Origin: an uncultured Planctomycetales bacterium
GTDB lineage: Bacteria > Planctomycetota > Planctomycetia > Pirellulales > S012-138
Length of the DNA stretch: 64,000 bases
Direction: 5' to 3'
Assembly (NCBI GenBank): GCA_937982665.1
Contig: CALJLD010000296.1
Location: forward strand, 1-64,000
In this document: piece after piece, positions 1-8,408 of the stretch
How the letters are laid out: every line of letters starts with the position of its first letter
Numbering within the stretch: the first letter of the stretch is position 1
The notes under the pieces: generated by a model
Database searches by the model: none
What the model saw: the letters and a program-made list of their open reading frames with translations, nothing else
Told to the model about the DNA's origin: nothing
Made by a program: the position numbers and the translations under genes

Positions 1-63
1 GGCGTCCTCTTGCGCATCTGCCTGCCCCTCCTTGGGCTTTGTGTGATCGAGCCGCTGGCGTGA
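1..63 (+). CDS. 3' end of a possible membrane protein (partial)
   Basis: Frame 1 is open from the window edge to TGA at 61-63 and encodes about 20 mostly hydrophobic residues (Leu, Ile, Val, Cys) ending in IEPLA. This would fit the last transmembrane segment of a protein whose body lies outside the window. The stretch is too short to tell from chance, so the call is weak. Bases 64-170 show no gene. Confidence 0.25.
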   Translation, partial: GVLLRICLPLLGLCVIEPLA

Positions 64-170
64 GTCCCCAGGGCGGCTTGGCACATCGTATCTATTTGCT
101 GCGAAGTTGTATGCTGACTGGCCACTCCGGCGTTTCCCGAGTTCGTCAGGGCGAAACCCGTCCTCAACTC

Positions 171-199
171 TTGACTAAGTCCAAAATTTGATTTAGAAC
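171..199 (+). promoter_or_regulatory. fur promoter with overlapping operator-like palindrome
   Basis: TTGACT (171-176) and TAGAAC (194-199) are separated by 17 bases, a good sigma-70 arrangement. An imperfect AT-rich 22-base palindrome at 175-196 (8 of 11 positions symmetric, CTAA at its left edge and TTAG at its right) covers the spacer and part of the -10. The start codon is at 207, so the predicted transcript would begin within a base or two of it. Fur-family proteins commonly autoregulate through such operators. Promoter and operator are predictions. Confidence 0.5.
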
Positions 200-206
200 G
201 GAATCC

Positions 207-644
207 ATGTCGAATGACCCTGCCAAACTGCTTCGCCAGCACGGACTCCAGGTCACGGCCCAACGCATGGCCGTCCTGCAGGCTGTGGCACGAATTCCGC
301 ACAGCACTGCGGATGAGGTTGCCGCGGAAGTTCGCACCGAGATTGGCGCAATCTCACGCCAGGCGGTGTACGACGCCCTGGGGATCCTTGTCGAGAAAGG
401 CCTGATCCGTCGGATTCAGCCGGCTGGTTCGTCCGCTTTGTACGAGGATCGCGTGGGGGACAACCACCACCACGTGATCTGCCGATTGTGTGGCAAGACG
501 GTAGACGTGGATTGTGCCGTGGGCGAAGCCCCGTGTTTGACCGCCGCGGACAACTCTGGATACCAGATTGACGAGGCTGAAGTCATCTATTGGGGCACTT
601 GCCCGAAATGCCAGGCAGCCGGACAGGCCACCGCTGACAGTTAA
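207..644 (+). CDS. Fur-family transcriptional regulator (PerR/FurA-like)
   Basis: A 145-residue Fur-family repressor of usual length. The N-terminal winged helix includes GLQVTAQRMAVLQAV and the recognition region ISRQAVYDALGILVEKGLI. The dimerisation half carries the HHHVICRLCGK metal motif and two CxxC pairs (CRLC, CPKC) typical of a structural zinc site. It lies about 110 bp upstream of katG on the same strand, the furA-katG arrangement known from mycobacteria. A peroxide-sensing role (PerR/FurA) is therefore more likely than iron uptake control, but sequence alone does not separate PerR from Fur. The palindrome over its promoter suggests autoregulation. Confidence 0.88.
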   Translation: MSNDPAKLLRQHGLQVTAQRMAVLQAVARIPHSTADEVAAEVRTEIGAISRQAVYDALGILVEKGLIRRIQPAGSSALYEDRVGDNHHHVICRLCGKTVDVDCAVGEAPCLTAADNSGYQIDEAEVIYWGTCPKCQAAGQATADS

Positions 645-754
645 GCATCCGAGGTTTGAACGCATTGGCAGTTTGGGCAACGGTTATTCGACCGTAATTG
701 CCGAACCTGCGGCATCGCCGCAACTTTACAATCATTCGTTCTAAGGAGTTCTCG

Positions 755-3247
755 ATGTCAAGAGCCCAACGGGCACGCAAATCCGTAAGCCGGGCAAATC
801 AACGCAAGAAGCAACAAAGCAGCAGATTCCGATTGCGATGGCTTGTTGCCTTGGGCGTCAGCAGTATTTTAGGTGCCATCAGCGGCTTTGCCCCAGCTCA
901 AGATCAACAACCAACACAGCAGCAACAATCGCAACAAAATCGCGGAGCACAGCCCGCGACAAATAGCCAATGCCCCATCATGGGCGCGATCCAATCTTTC
1001 ACGGCGTTACAAGCCACGGAGCACGAAAACATGACAGACACGAGAGCCGTTTTTCAGATGGCAAGTCCGGCGATGTCCAATCAGGACTGGTGGCCAAACC
1101 AGCTGAACCTGGACGTCCTGCATCAGAATTCGCCCAAGGCTGACCCAATGGGCGACGATTTTGACTACGCCGAAGAGTTCAACTCGCTCGATTTGGACGC
1201 TGTAAAAGCGGACATCAAGGCGTTGATGACGGATTCGCAGGATTGGTGGCCCGCCGATTATGGTCACTATGGGCCGCTGTTCATTCGCATGGCCTGGCAC
1301 AGTGCCGGAACTTACCGCGTTCAGGATGGCCGCGGTGGAGCTTCAGACGGCACTCAGCGGTTTGCGCCTCTCAACAGCTGGCCGGACAACGCGAATCTGG
1401 ACAAAGCTCGCCGTTTGCTCTGGCCCATCAAGCAAAAGTATGGCCGCAAGATTTCCTGGGCGGACCTGATGGTTCTCACCGGAAATTGTGCTTTGGAATC
1501 GATGGGCTTCGAGACATTCGGCTTTGCCGGTGGACGCGAAGATGTCTGGGAACCGCAGAAGGACGTGTATTGGGGTCCGGAAGCCGAATGGCTCGGCGAC
1601 AAGCGGTACACAGGCGATCGCGACTTGGAAAACCCGCTCGCCGCCGTGCAAATGGGTTTGATTTACGTCAACCCCGAAGGCCCCAACGGCAATCCTGATC
1701 CGGTTGCAGCCGCGCGAGACATCCGCGAGACATTCGCCCGGATGGCCATGAATGACGAGGAAACCGTCGCACTCATCGCTGGCGGCCACAGCTTTGGCAA
1801 GACGCACGGAGCAGCCAGCGCGGACAACGTCGGCCCAGAGCCCGAAGGTGCCGGGATCGCCGAACAGGGACTCGGTTGGACGAACGCCTTTGGCAGCGGC
1901 AAAGGGGGTGACACCATCACCAGTGGACTGGAAGGCGCCTGGACTACAACACCCACGCAATGGTCCAACGGCTTTTTCGATAATCTCTTTGGCTATGAGT
2001 GGCAACTCACCAAGAGCCCGGCGGGTGCCAATCAATGGATTCCTAAGGAAGAATCGGCCCAAGGAACCGTGCCTGACGCCCACGATCCTTCCAAGTCGCA
2101 CACGCCTGTGATGCTGACAACGGACCTGGCCCTGCGAATGGATCCGGAATACGCCAAGATCTCCAAGCGATTCCACGAGAACCCAGCCGAGTTCCAACTT
2201 GCGTTTGCCAAAGCCTGGTACAAGTTGACGCATCGCGACATGGGTCCGCATGTCCGATTGCTGGGTTCGGAAGTGCCGGAGGCCCAATTGTGGCAAGACC
2301 CGGTCCCGGAAGTGAATCACGAACTGATCAATGACGCGGACATTGCCGAACTCAAAGGCAAGATTCTCGGTTCAGGCCTTTCCATCTCGCAACTTGTCTC
2401 CACAGCCTGGGCATCCGCTTCCACATACCGCGATTCGGATATGCGTGGCGGAGCCAATGGGGCTCGGATTCGCTTGGCGCCGCAAAAGGATTGGGAAGTC
2501 AATCAGCCAGCAGACCTGGCTCAGGTGCTGCAGACGTTGGAAGGCATCCAACAAGACTTCAACAACGCTCAGTCCGGCGGAAAGAAAGTCTCCTTGGCGG
2601 ACGTGATTGTGCTGGGCGGTTGTGCCGCTGTTGAAGAAGCCGCCAAGAAAGTTGGGCACAATGTGCAGGTGCCGTTTGCCGCTGGTCGAACCGATGCAAC
2701 ACAGGAAATGACCGATGTTGAGTCGGTCGCCTTCCTGGAGCCCACCGCGGATGGCTTCCGCAACTATCTGCAACAAGGGCACAGCCACAGTGCCGAGGCA
2801 TTGCTCGTCGACAAAGCCAATCTGCTTTCGCTGAGCGCTCCGGAGATGGCCGTGCTCATCGGCGGCATGCGTGTCCTGGATGCCAACTGTGGGCAATCGC
2901 AGCATGGTGTGTTCACGGAGCGGCCAGAAACGCTGACCAATGACTTCTTCGTCAATCTGTTGGACATGAGCACGCAGTGGCAAGCGTCCGAGAATGACGA
3001 GAACGTCTTTGAAGGGCGTGACCGTGAATCCGGCGCCATCAAGTGGACAGCAACGCGAGTCGATCTCGTCTTCGGTTCGAACTCGCAGTTGAGGGCCATC
3101 GCGGAAGTCTACGGTTGCGATGACTCGCAACAGAAGTTCGTCAATGACTTTGTCGCCGCGTGGAACAAAGTCATGAACCTTGATCGCTTCGATCTCGATC
3201 CCGCCGTGCGGGAAGGTTCGGACTCCGCTGCAATCGGCCAACGTTAG
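755..3247 (+). CDS. katG: Catalase-peroxidase, exported form
   Basis: A bifunctional haem catalase-peroxidase of about 830 residues that removes hydrogen peroxide. Distal Arg178, Trp181 and His182 lie in RMAWHSAGTYR, and the proximal haem ligand is His345 in GGHSFGKTHG. The Trp181-Tyr304-Met330 set forms the covalent adduct needed for catalase activity in this family. The C-terminal half is the usual degenerate duplicate. ATG 755 is chosen because AAGGAG sits at 743-748; an in-frame ATG at 698 has no such site. Unlike most KatG, the N-terminus has a basic stretch, a hydrophobic segment (LRWLVALGVSSILGAISG) and AQ before a Gln-rich linker, so it is probably secreted. It is likely controlled by the Fur-family gene upstream. 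Confidence 0.96.
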   Translation: MSRAQRARKSVSRANQRKKQQSSRFRLRWLVALGVSSILGAISGFAPAQDQQPTQQQQSQQNRGAQPATNSQCPIMGAIQSFTALQATEHENMTDTRAVFQMASPAMSNQDWWPNQLNLDVLHQNSPKADPMGDDFDYAEEFNSLDLDAVKADIKALMTDSQDWWPADYGHYGPLFIRMAWHSAGTYRVQDGRGGASDGTQRFAPLNSWPDNANLDKARRLLWPIKQKYGRKISWADLMVLTGNCALESMGFETFGFAGGREDVWEPQKDVYWGPEAEWLGDKRYTGDRDLENPLAAVQMGLIYVNPEGPNGNPDPVAAARDIRETFARMAMNDEETVALIAGGHSFGKTHGAASADNVGPEPEGAGIAEQGLGWTNAFGSGKGGDTITSGLEGAWTTTPTQWSNGFFDNLFGYEWQLTKSPAGANQWIPKEESAQGTVPDAHDPSKSHTPVMLTTDLALRMDPEYAKISKRFHENPAEFQLAFAKAWYKLTHRDMGPHVRLLGSEVPEAQLWQDPVPEVNHELINDADIAELKGKILGSGLSISQLVSTAWASASTYRDSDMRGGANGARIRLAPQKDWEVNQPADLAQVLQTLEGIQQDFNNAQSGGKKVSLADVIVLGGCAAVEEAAKKVGHNVQVPFAAGRTDATQEMTDVESVAFLEPTADGFRNYLQQGHSHSAEALLVDKANLLSLSAPEMAVLIGGMRVLDANCGQSQHGVFTERPETLTNDFFVNLLDMSTQWQASENDENVFEGRDRESGAIKWTATRVDLVFGSNSQLRAIAEVYGCDDSQQKFVNDFVAAWNKVMNLDRFDLDPAVREGSDSAAIGQR

Positions 3248-3271
3248 TTCCGGCGTATTCTTGAAAAACTC

Positions 3272-3308
3272 AAGGCCATCGGTGGAATCACACCAGTGGC
3301 CTTTTTTT
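3272..3308 (+). terminator. Intrinsic terminator of katG
   Basis: AAGGCCA (3272-3278) pairs with TGGCCTT across an inner GGTG/CACC stem and a 2x2 mismatch, followed by seven T (3302-3308). It begins 25 bases after the katG stop. Confidence 0.8.
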
Positions 3309-3431
3309 GTTGGAGCGAAAATCTCCAAGTTGGTCGTGAGTCGGTGCCGTCCTGGATATGATGGAACATATCGGATTGGATTCGCCAATTTGTGTTCCCT
3401 TCGCGCCTGGTTTGCAAGCATTGGCCTAACT

Positions 3432-3731
3432 GTGCCTTCCAAACAACCACACACTGAAGATGGCGGAACGTTGCGTAGCACGTCCACTGGATTGCGGTTT
3501 GATCTAAGGGCACTGTTCCTGATTGTTGGCTTCCTGGCTTTGGCCACCGCGGCGCTCACTTGGCGTGATCGATCAATGACTTCCGCCCTCTTTGTCTGCG
3601 CGGCCAGTTTCGGCGGCATCGTGGCGACGATCTCGCGGAACCGCCACTTTGCAACCATTCTGATTGTAATTGTGCTGATTTGGTTGCTGGTTGTGCTGGG
3701 CGCTATGGTGGCAACCGTCGTCATGGTTTAG
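3432..3731 (+). CDS. Small two-helix membrane protein, unknown function
   Basis: About 99 residues from a GTG at 3432. This start is tentative: no clear ribosome-binding site, and the frame stays open upstream into katG. Two hydrophobic helices are visible (LFLIVGFLALATAAL, then a second one ending GAMVATVVMV). The segment LRFDLRALFLIVGFLALATA matches the 'F-LR-LLLL' anchors of the two LRR-like proteins at 38.4-40.9 kb, a pattern familiar from planctomycete proteins. No function can be assigned. The gene follows the katG terminator and precedes thiL. Confidence 0.45.
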   Translation: MPSKQPHTEDGGTLRSTSTGLRFDLRALFLIVGFLALATAALTWRDRSMTSALFVCAASFGGIVATISRNRHFATILIVIVLIWLLVVLGAMVATVVMV

Positions 3732-3799
3732 TTCTGCCATGGTTTGAGTCTTACCACGAAGTTGCATCGCGACTCGGTCACTTCATTCGCAACGCAGCG

Positions 3800-4783
3800 A
3801 TGGAACGGGAATTTCACCGTTGGCTTCAAGAGCGTTTGCCGCAGCACGGCAGACTTGCAGTGCCCGTTGGCGATGACGCCGCCATTCTGCAACTCGACGC
3901 GACGAATTGCGTGGTGACCACGGACACCATCAGTGATGAAGTCGATTTTCACCTGAGCGAAACTCCAGCCCGAGCGATTGGACACAAAGCTCTTGGCATC
4001 AACTTGAGTGACCTGGCGGCGATGGCGGCTCAACCCGTTGGGTGTGTGGTGAACTTAATGCTCCCGCGGGAAAACACTTTGGAACTGGCCAAGGAAATCA
4101 TCGAAGGCATGCTGCCGCTTGCCGCGGAGTTGGACTGCCCCATCGCAGGCGGTGACGTCCATGTTTGGGATCACCCCTTGGCCGTCACCATCACAGCGAT
4201 GGGTCAGGTGGCGGACGAGACGTCCAAAGCCAAGACAGAATCGCAACTCTTGCCCGCAGTGCGCAGGAGCGGAGCACAACCGGGCGATTTGATCTTAGTC
4301 ACCGGCGCTGTCGGCGGCAGCATTCTCGGCCGGCACCTGAATGTGCGTCCGCGGATTCGGGAAATGCGCGCCATCTGTGAGTTGTGCGAGGTTCACGCGG
4401 CCATTGATTGCAGCGATGGCCTCGCGCTGGACTTGCAGCGGATGGCGGAGGCCAGTGGCGTTGGCGCGGAGTTATTTGCGCAACAAATCCCAATTCATAA
4501 AGACGCCCATGCGCTGGCCAACCAAACAAGTCGTTCACCGCTGGATCACGCTTTGCATGACGGCGAAGATTTCGAATTGATTCTGGCGGTTGAGCCTAAT
4601 ACCGCAAAGAGTTTGCCGAATGTCTTAGATATCAGCTGGTTTGGCGAGACAGCATCCACCCAGCTGTCGACTATCGGTCGAATCATTTCTGAATCCGGAT
4701 TATGGCTGTTTGACGAAGAGACAAGTGAGGGCAGGCGCAAACGCGATCCATTACAGCCAAAAGGGTACGAGCATGGAAATTGA
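3800..4783 (+). CDS. thiL: Thiamine-monophosphate kinase
   Basis: ThiL phosphorylates thiamine monophosphate to the active cofactor thiamine diphosphate. The 327-residue product has the family motifs in order: VGDDAAIL, TTDTISDEVDFH, HKALGINLSDLAAM, GGDVHVWD, AIDCSDGLALDL and HDGEDFELIL. ATG 3800 gives the standard N-terminus (EREFHRWLQERLP); longer in-frame extensions look non-coding. The gene overlaps the following biotin ligase by 11 bases, so the two are probably co-transcribed and translationally coupled. No TPP riboswitch was recognised upstream. Confidence 0.93.
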   Translation: MEREFHRWLQERLPQHGRLAVPVGDDAAILQLDATNCVVTTDTISDEVDFHLSETPARAIGHKALGINLSDLAAMAAQPVGCVVNLMLPRENTLELAKEIIEGMLPLAAELDCPIAGGDVHVWDHPLAVTITAMGQVADETSKAKTESQLLPAVRRSGAQPGDLILVTGAVGGSILGRHLNVRPRIREMRAICELCEVHAAIDCSDGLALDLQRMAEASGVGAELFAQQIPIHKDAHALANQTSRSPLDHALHDGEDFELILAVEPNTAKSLPNVLDISWFGETASTQLSTIGRIISESGLWLFDEETSEGRRKRDPLQPKGYEHGN

Positions 4784-5615
4784 CGGGGGAGACTTTGTGC
4801 CGGGCGACTGGCAAGAGACGGGGCCAAATCTTGTTGACCTGATCAACAGCACGGAATTGGCCGGGGGAGAATTCCACGCGAGCCTGGCGCTGTCGCAAGA
4901 GCGGGCTCGCGAACAATTCAAAGCCGGTGTTGCACTGCCTTATTTGATCTTGGCCGAATCCATGCCGGCGGCTGTTGGTCGCCGTGGCAGCAAGTGGTGG
5001 GTGGGCGCTGGTAGCCTTTCCATGTCGCTCATTTGGCAGGGCAATGAGTCACAAGAGCCATCTCCGCACAAAGGTGGCATTCTCTCATTGGCAACGGCGC
5101 TGGCCGTCATCAATGCTACCGAAACCGCAACAAACGGCGAGTTGATTCCCGGGCGAGATCTCACCCTGCATTGGCCCAACGATGTTTACCTCCGAGGCCG
5201 CAAGTTGTCTGGCATCCTGCTGGAGCATTTGCCTGAGAACACGTTCGCCATCGGCATTGGTATCAACGTGAACAACCGCACGGCTGCTGCCCCGCAAGAT
5301 CTTCAGGCGAAGATCACCACCTTGCGAGATGAAATCGGCTTCGCGCTTCCTCGCGTTGAATTTCTCCGACTGTTCCTGCAAGGTTTCTTCGCCAATGCAG
5401 AATTATCGAAAACTCCGTTGGGCCGCAAGCAAATTGTCGACCGCGCGACAAACCTTTGTATCCAGGTCGGACGCACGACGAACGTCCATATCGGTGAGAA
5501 GACCGTCAGCGGATCGTGCGTGGGCATTGATCTGACCGGCGGGCTGGTTCTCGATACCGACGCTGGCCAACAGGTCTTTCATTCGGGCGAAATCTCGACA
5601 ACCGAGATGCCCTAG
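4773..5615 (+). CDS. birA: Biotin--[acetyl-CoA-carboxylase] ligase
   Basis: A 280-residue biotin protein ligase that adenylates biotin and transfers it to biotin carboxyl carrier protein. Visible motifs are GRRGSKWW (adenylate-binding loop), LTLHWPNDVYLRGRKLSGIL (catalytic lysine region) and AIGIGINVNNR, with a C-terminal SH3-like tail (VSGSCVGIDLTGGLVLDTD). There is no N-terminal DNA-binding domain, so it is a class I ligase without the repressor function of E. coli BirA. The first 60 residues are divergent. ATG 4773 lies inside the end of thiL. Confidence 0.85.
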   Translation: MEIDGGDFVPGDWQETGPNLVDLINSTELAGGEFHASLALSQERAREQFKAGVALPYLILAESMPAAVGRRGSKWWVGAGSLSMSLIWQGNESQEPSPHKGGILSLATALAVINATETATNGELIPGRDLTLHWPNDVYLRGRKLSGILLEHLPENTFAIGIGINVNNRTAAAPQDLQAKITTLRDEIGFALPRVEFLRLFLQGFFANAELSKTPLGRKQIVDRATNLCIQVGRTTNVHIGEKTVSGSCVGIDLTGGLVLDTDAGQQVFHSGEISTTEMP

Positions 5616-5757
5616 CGGAACACAAAGTAGACTTGAAAAGAGCCGTTGGCAGCGGTGACGTCGCGATCAAACACCAATTCCCTTGCGTAGAAGAATTGGC
5701 TATTGTCCCGCCGATCTGGCTGCACAGACTGTCCAGCCGCTGTCGCTGCGGCGCGTT

Positions 5758-5812
5758 CGTCATTCCCGCGCAGGCGGGAATCCAGGGAGTAACGGAGACT
5801 TGGATTCCCCCA
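5758..5812. repeat. dRS3-like palindromic repeat, copy 1
   Basis: The core at 5762-5781 fits ATTCCC-N8-GGGAAT, flanked by GTC on the left and CCAGG on the right. A decayed half (GGATTCCCCC) follows at 5802-5811 in the place where a second inverted core would sit. Related elements occur at 14045 and 61772. The core matches the Neisseria dRS3 consensus, which is found in many bacteria. It creates spurious open frames reading 'IPAQAGIQ' just before msrA. Confidence 0.8.
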
Positions 5813-5873
5813 TTTGCCGAATTACGTTGCAGCAGGCTCAAGAGCAACAACTTGCATGCAAACCGAGTCACAA

Positions 5874-6545
5874 ATGCCCAATAATAAACTGCTCGTAGCT
5901 GTGCCGTTCGTCATTGCTGGCATCGCCGTCATTGCCCTCTATGCAGGAAATCGCAACATGTCCAAGAGTTCGCATGTGGACCAGATTCCACCCGGCGTGG
6001 AGTTGGAAACGGCCACGTTTGGAACGGGGTGTTTTTGGTGCACGGAAGCGATCTTCCAGGAATTGCAGGGTGTGCATTCTGTCGTTTCCGGTTACAGCGG
6101 CGGAAGCGTCAAGAATCCCACTTATCAACAAATCTGCAACGGCACCACCGGCCATGCGGAAGTTGTCCAACTGAAGTTTGATCCCAAAGTCATTAGCTTT
6201 GAGGAGCTGCTGGAAGTCTTTTGGCAAACACACGATCCCACAACGCTCAACCGGCAAGGCGCGGACGTTGGCACTCAATACCGCTCTGCAATCTTCTTTC
6301 ACACGGACAAGCAAAAAGAACTTGCCGAACACTACAAGCATGAGCTTGACGAATCGGGCGCGTTTGAAAATCCCATCGTTACGGAAATCACCAGGTTTGA
6401 TATTTTCTATCCGGCCGAAGATTACCACCAAAACTACTTCGATCTTAACGGCGCCGCTCCCTATTGCTCGTTTGTCATTCGCCCTAAGGTGGAGAAGTTC
6501 CGCAAGGCCTTCGCCACCAAGTTGAAAGCTCCCGCAGGCAAGTAG
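5874..6545 (+). CDS. msrA: Peptide-methionine (S)-S-oxide reductase, membrane-anchored or exported
   Basis: MsrA reduces methionine-S-sulfoxide in damaged proteins. The catalytic motif is present (FGTGCFWCTEAIFQ) along with VVSGYSGG, GHAEVVQLKFDP, DPTTLNRQGADVGTQYRS and YHQNYF. The 223-residue product is longer than a cytosolic MsrA (about 180) because of an N-terminal hydrophobic helix (LLVAVPFVIAGIAVIALYAG), so it probably acts outside the cytoplasmic membrane. ATG 5874 is preferred because it puts the helix close to the start; ATG 5856 is an alternative. It ends 7 bases from the convergent asnB. Confidence 0.92.
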   Translation: MPNNKLLVAVPFVIAGIAVIALYAGNRNMSKSSHVDQIPPGVELETATFGTGCFWCTEAIFQELQGVHSVVSGYSGGSVKNPTYQQICNGTTGHAEVVQLKFDPKVISFEELLEVFWQTHDPTTLNRQGADVGTQYRSAIFFHTDKQKELAEHYKHELDESGAFENPIVTEITRFDIFYPAEDYHQNYFDLNGAAPYCSFVIRPKVEKFRKAFATKLKAPAGK

Positions 6546-6552
6546 AGTTGGC

Positions 6553-8283
6553 TTAACTACAAGGCACCGCATCGATGGCGAATCCGGAAGCCTGCGGATG
6601 TACACCGGCAATCGCTCGCCCGGAGATGTCTCCCGCAGCTGTACTCCACGATGCGTCCCATGTCAGCGCCTCAGGCGTGGAGCACGCGATGCTTCGCCCG
6701 CGCGGTACGGTCGCCCGAGCAGATTCCGCGCATGCTCTTTCGCCGGCAAATGACTCTTCGAACAACTCGCGCATCCAGTATTGTTCGTGCGTGCTCGGTG
6801 TCGCGTTGGGAAATCGTTCCGCGCGAGATTCCCAGGCGTCGGTCGTAATGATCTCGGCCGCGTGATCTCGCAAGCGATCCACCCAGTCATAGCCGACGCC
6901 ATCAGAGAATTGTTCCTTTGCCCGCCAGAGCGTCGCTTCCGGCAGCCAGGGTTGTCGCGAATCATCAAAGGCAGCGCGTAGAACAAACTTCTCCATTCGC
7001 GGATGAATTCCGTCAGGGCAACTCCGCATATCGATCATTTTCTCCCGCGGATCAATCTCCATCACAAGGTCCACAAACGCGCGATCCAGGAAAGGAAATC
7101 GCACTTCCAATCCGTGGGCCATGGGGGCCTTGTTCGCCCGCATCACATCAAACTGATGCAGTCGAGTCACCTTGCGAACCAGCTCGGCCTGCATCTCTTC
7201 ACGGCCGGGGGCTTTGTGAAAGTAGAGATAACCGCCCAGCAGCTCGTCAGCCCCTTCGCCAGACAGCACCATCTTGAAGCCGCTTTCGCGAACCTTGCGT
7301 GCCAGAATCTTCGTCGGCACGGCCGTGCGAATTTGCTCCCAACTTTCCAGGTGCCGCATGACACTGGGAACTTCGGCCAGCGCTTCTTCCACCGTGAAGT
7401 GAAACTCATGATGGATGGTTCCCAGGAACTTGGCGGTCTTGCGCGCGGCGATCAGATCGGGCGAGCCCGGCAAGCCAATGGAGAAAGTATGAAAGTGCTC
7501 GCCAAAGCCCGTTCGACTTTTGGATTGTTTAGCATGGCGAACAGCAATAGACGCAATCAGCGAAGAATCCAAACCACCGGAAAGCAGCAGCCCGCTTGGC
7601 ACATCGCCCATCAGCCGTTTGATCACGGCATCAATCAATGTCTGACGCAGGGCCTCTGGATCAACTGGGGTTTCCGGTACATAGCCGTCTTGTTGCCAGC
7701 GGGGCGTGTACCACTTCTCGCAGCGAACGCCGCGCTCATCCCCAATCCAGGCATGGCCCGGCGGAACAATTTCAACATGTTCGCAGTCTGCAACGAGCGC
7801 TTTCATTTCCGAGGCGAACCACAAGCTGCCGTCGGCATGTCGACCGACGTACAACGGGCAGATGCCAATCGGATCGCGTGCTGCCATCCATACGCCGCGA
7901 GCTTCGTCCACAATCACGAAAGCGAACTGCCCATCGAGATGTTTCGGCAGGTCATCGCCGTACTTTCGCCAGGCTGAACCAAAAACAGCGCTGTCACACG
8001 CCGGCATGTCTGCGGCGCCTGTCTGCTTGCGAAGTTCCTCGTGATTGTAGATTTCGCTGTTTGTGACCCAGGCAACGCCATTACGAATGCAAGGTTGCGC
8101 TCCGCCTTCCGGGTCGACAATCGCCAAACGACGATGCCCCAGCCATGCGTGCTTGCCTTGCCAGACGCCGCGTCCGTCAGGGCCACGATGGGCAAGTTGA
8201 TCAAGAAGTTGCTCCGCGCGAGACGAATGCACGCCAACGGAGACAGCCGAATCAGACTTCAAGATTGCTAAGAAACCGCACAT
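6553..8283 (-). CDS. asnB: Asparagine synthase (glutamine-hydrolysing)
   Basis: AsnB makes asparagine from aspartate, ATP and glutamine. The 576-residue protein starts Met-Cys-Gly, so Cys2 is the N-terminal nucleophile of the glutaminase domain, followed by AHRGPDGRG and the GQFAFVIVD region. The synthetase half has the PP-loop SGGLDSS (residues 235-241) and LSGEGADELLGGYLYF. The C-terminus (DISGRAIAGVHPQA) resembles that of E. coli AsnB (554 residues). The gene stands alone, convergent with msrA. Its 5' leader holds an Asn-rich short reading frame and an intrinsic terminator ending 41 bases before the start codon, so transcription is probably attenuated in response to asparaginyl-tRNA supply. 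Confidence 0.96.
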   Translation of the reverse strand: MCGFLAILKSDSAVSVGVHSSRAEQLLDQLAHRGPDGRGVWQGKHAWLGHRRLAIVDPEGGAQPCIRNGVAWVTNSEIYNHEELRKQTGAADMPACDSAVFGSAWRKYGDDLPKHLDGQFAFVIVDEARGVWMAARDPIGICPLYVGRHADGSLWFASEMKALVADCEHVEIVPPGHAWIGDERGVRCEKWYTPRWQQDGYVPETPVDPEALRQTLIDAVIKRLMGDVPSGLLLSGGLDSSLIASIAVRHAKQSKSRTGFGEHFHTFSIGLPGSPDLIAARKTAKFLGTIHHEFHFTVEEALAEVPSVMRHLESWEQIRTAVPTKILARKVRESGFKMVLSGEGADELLGGYLYFHKAPGREEMQAELVRKVTRLHQFDVMRANKAPMAHGLEVRFPFLDRAFVDLVMEIDPREKMIDMRSCPDGIHPRMEKFVLRAAFDDSRQPWLPEATLWRAKEQFSDGVGYDWVDRLRDHAAEIITTDAWESRAERFPNATPSTHEQYWMRELFEESFAGERACAESARATVPRGRSIACSTPEALTWDASWSTAAGDISGRAIAGVHPQASGFAIDAVPCS

Positions 8284-8324
8284 GCCAGTGTCCTTTGGAT
8301 TGTCGGTTCGGACAGGGCATGCAC

Positions 8325-8355
8325 AAAAAAACCCTGTCCAGGCCGGACAGGGTTT
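8325..8355 (-). terminator. Attenuator-type intrinsic terminator in the asnB leader
   Basis: On the minus strand an 11-bp perfect stem (arms 8355-8345 and 8339-8329) closes a 5-base loop (8344-8340) and runs into a 7-T tract (8331-8325). It lies between the short leader reading frame (stop at 8378) and the asnB start (8283). It would stop transcription before asnB unless disrupted. No other minus-strand gene ends here for it to serve: the region upstream holds the nadA promoter on the other strand. Confidence 0.85.
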
Positions 8356-8408
8356 GAATTCGCTGTTTGATGCTTGCTCAGGCTCTCAACAAACGGCGAC
8401 CCCGTCCG
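8344..8408 (-). promoter_or_regulatory. Candidate antiterminator pairing in the asnB leader
   Basis: Minus-strand bases 8408-8399 (CGGACGGGGT, overlapping leader codons 18-21) can form ten consecutive pairs, one a G-U wobble, with 8353-8344 (ACCCTGTCCG), which is most of the first terminator arm plus one loop base. The same segment can alternatively fold locally as ACCCG-loop-CGGGGT within codons 17-21. A ribosome stalled in the Asn codons would leave the segment free and favour antitermination. One reaching the stop codon would partly cover it. Mutually exclusive folding is inferred by eye, without energy calculation. Confidence 0.6.

Noticed and set aside
2372..3724. 450-codon minus-strand frame under katG
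   Set aside because: It lies opposite the well-conserved katG and has no domain motifs; codon-mirror effect.
5633..5898. Short plus-strand frames reading through the palindromic repeat
   Set aside because: Translated repeat sequence; no start context and no domain.
7003..7977. 324-codon plus-strand frame inside asnB
   Set aside because: Shadow of asnB on the other strand.
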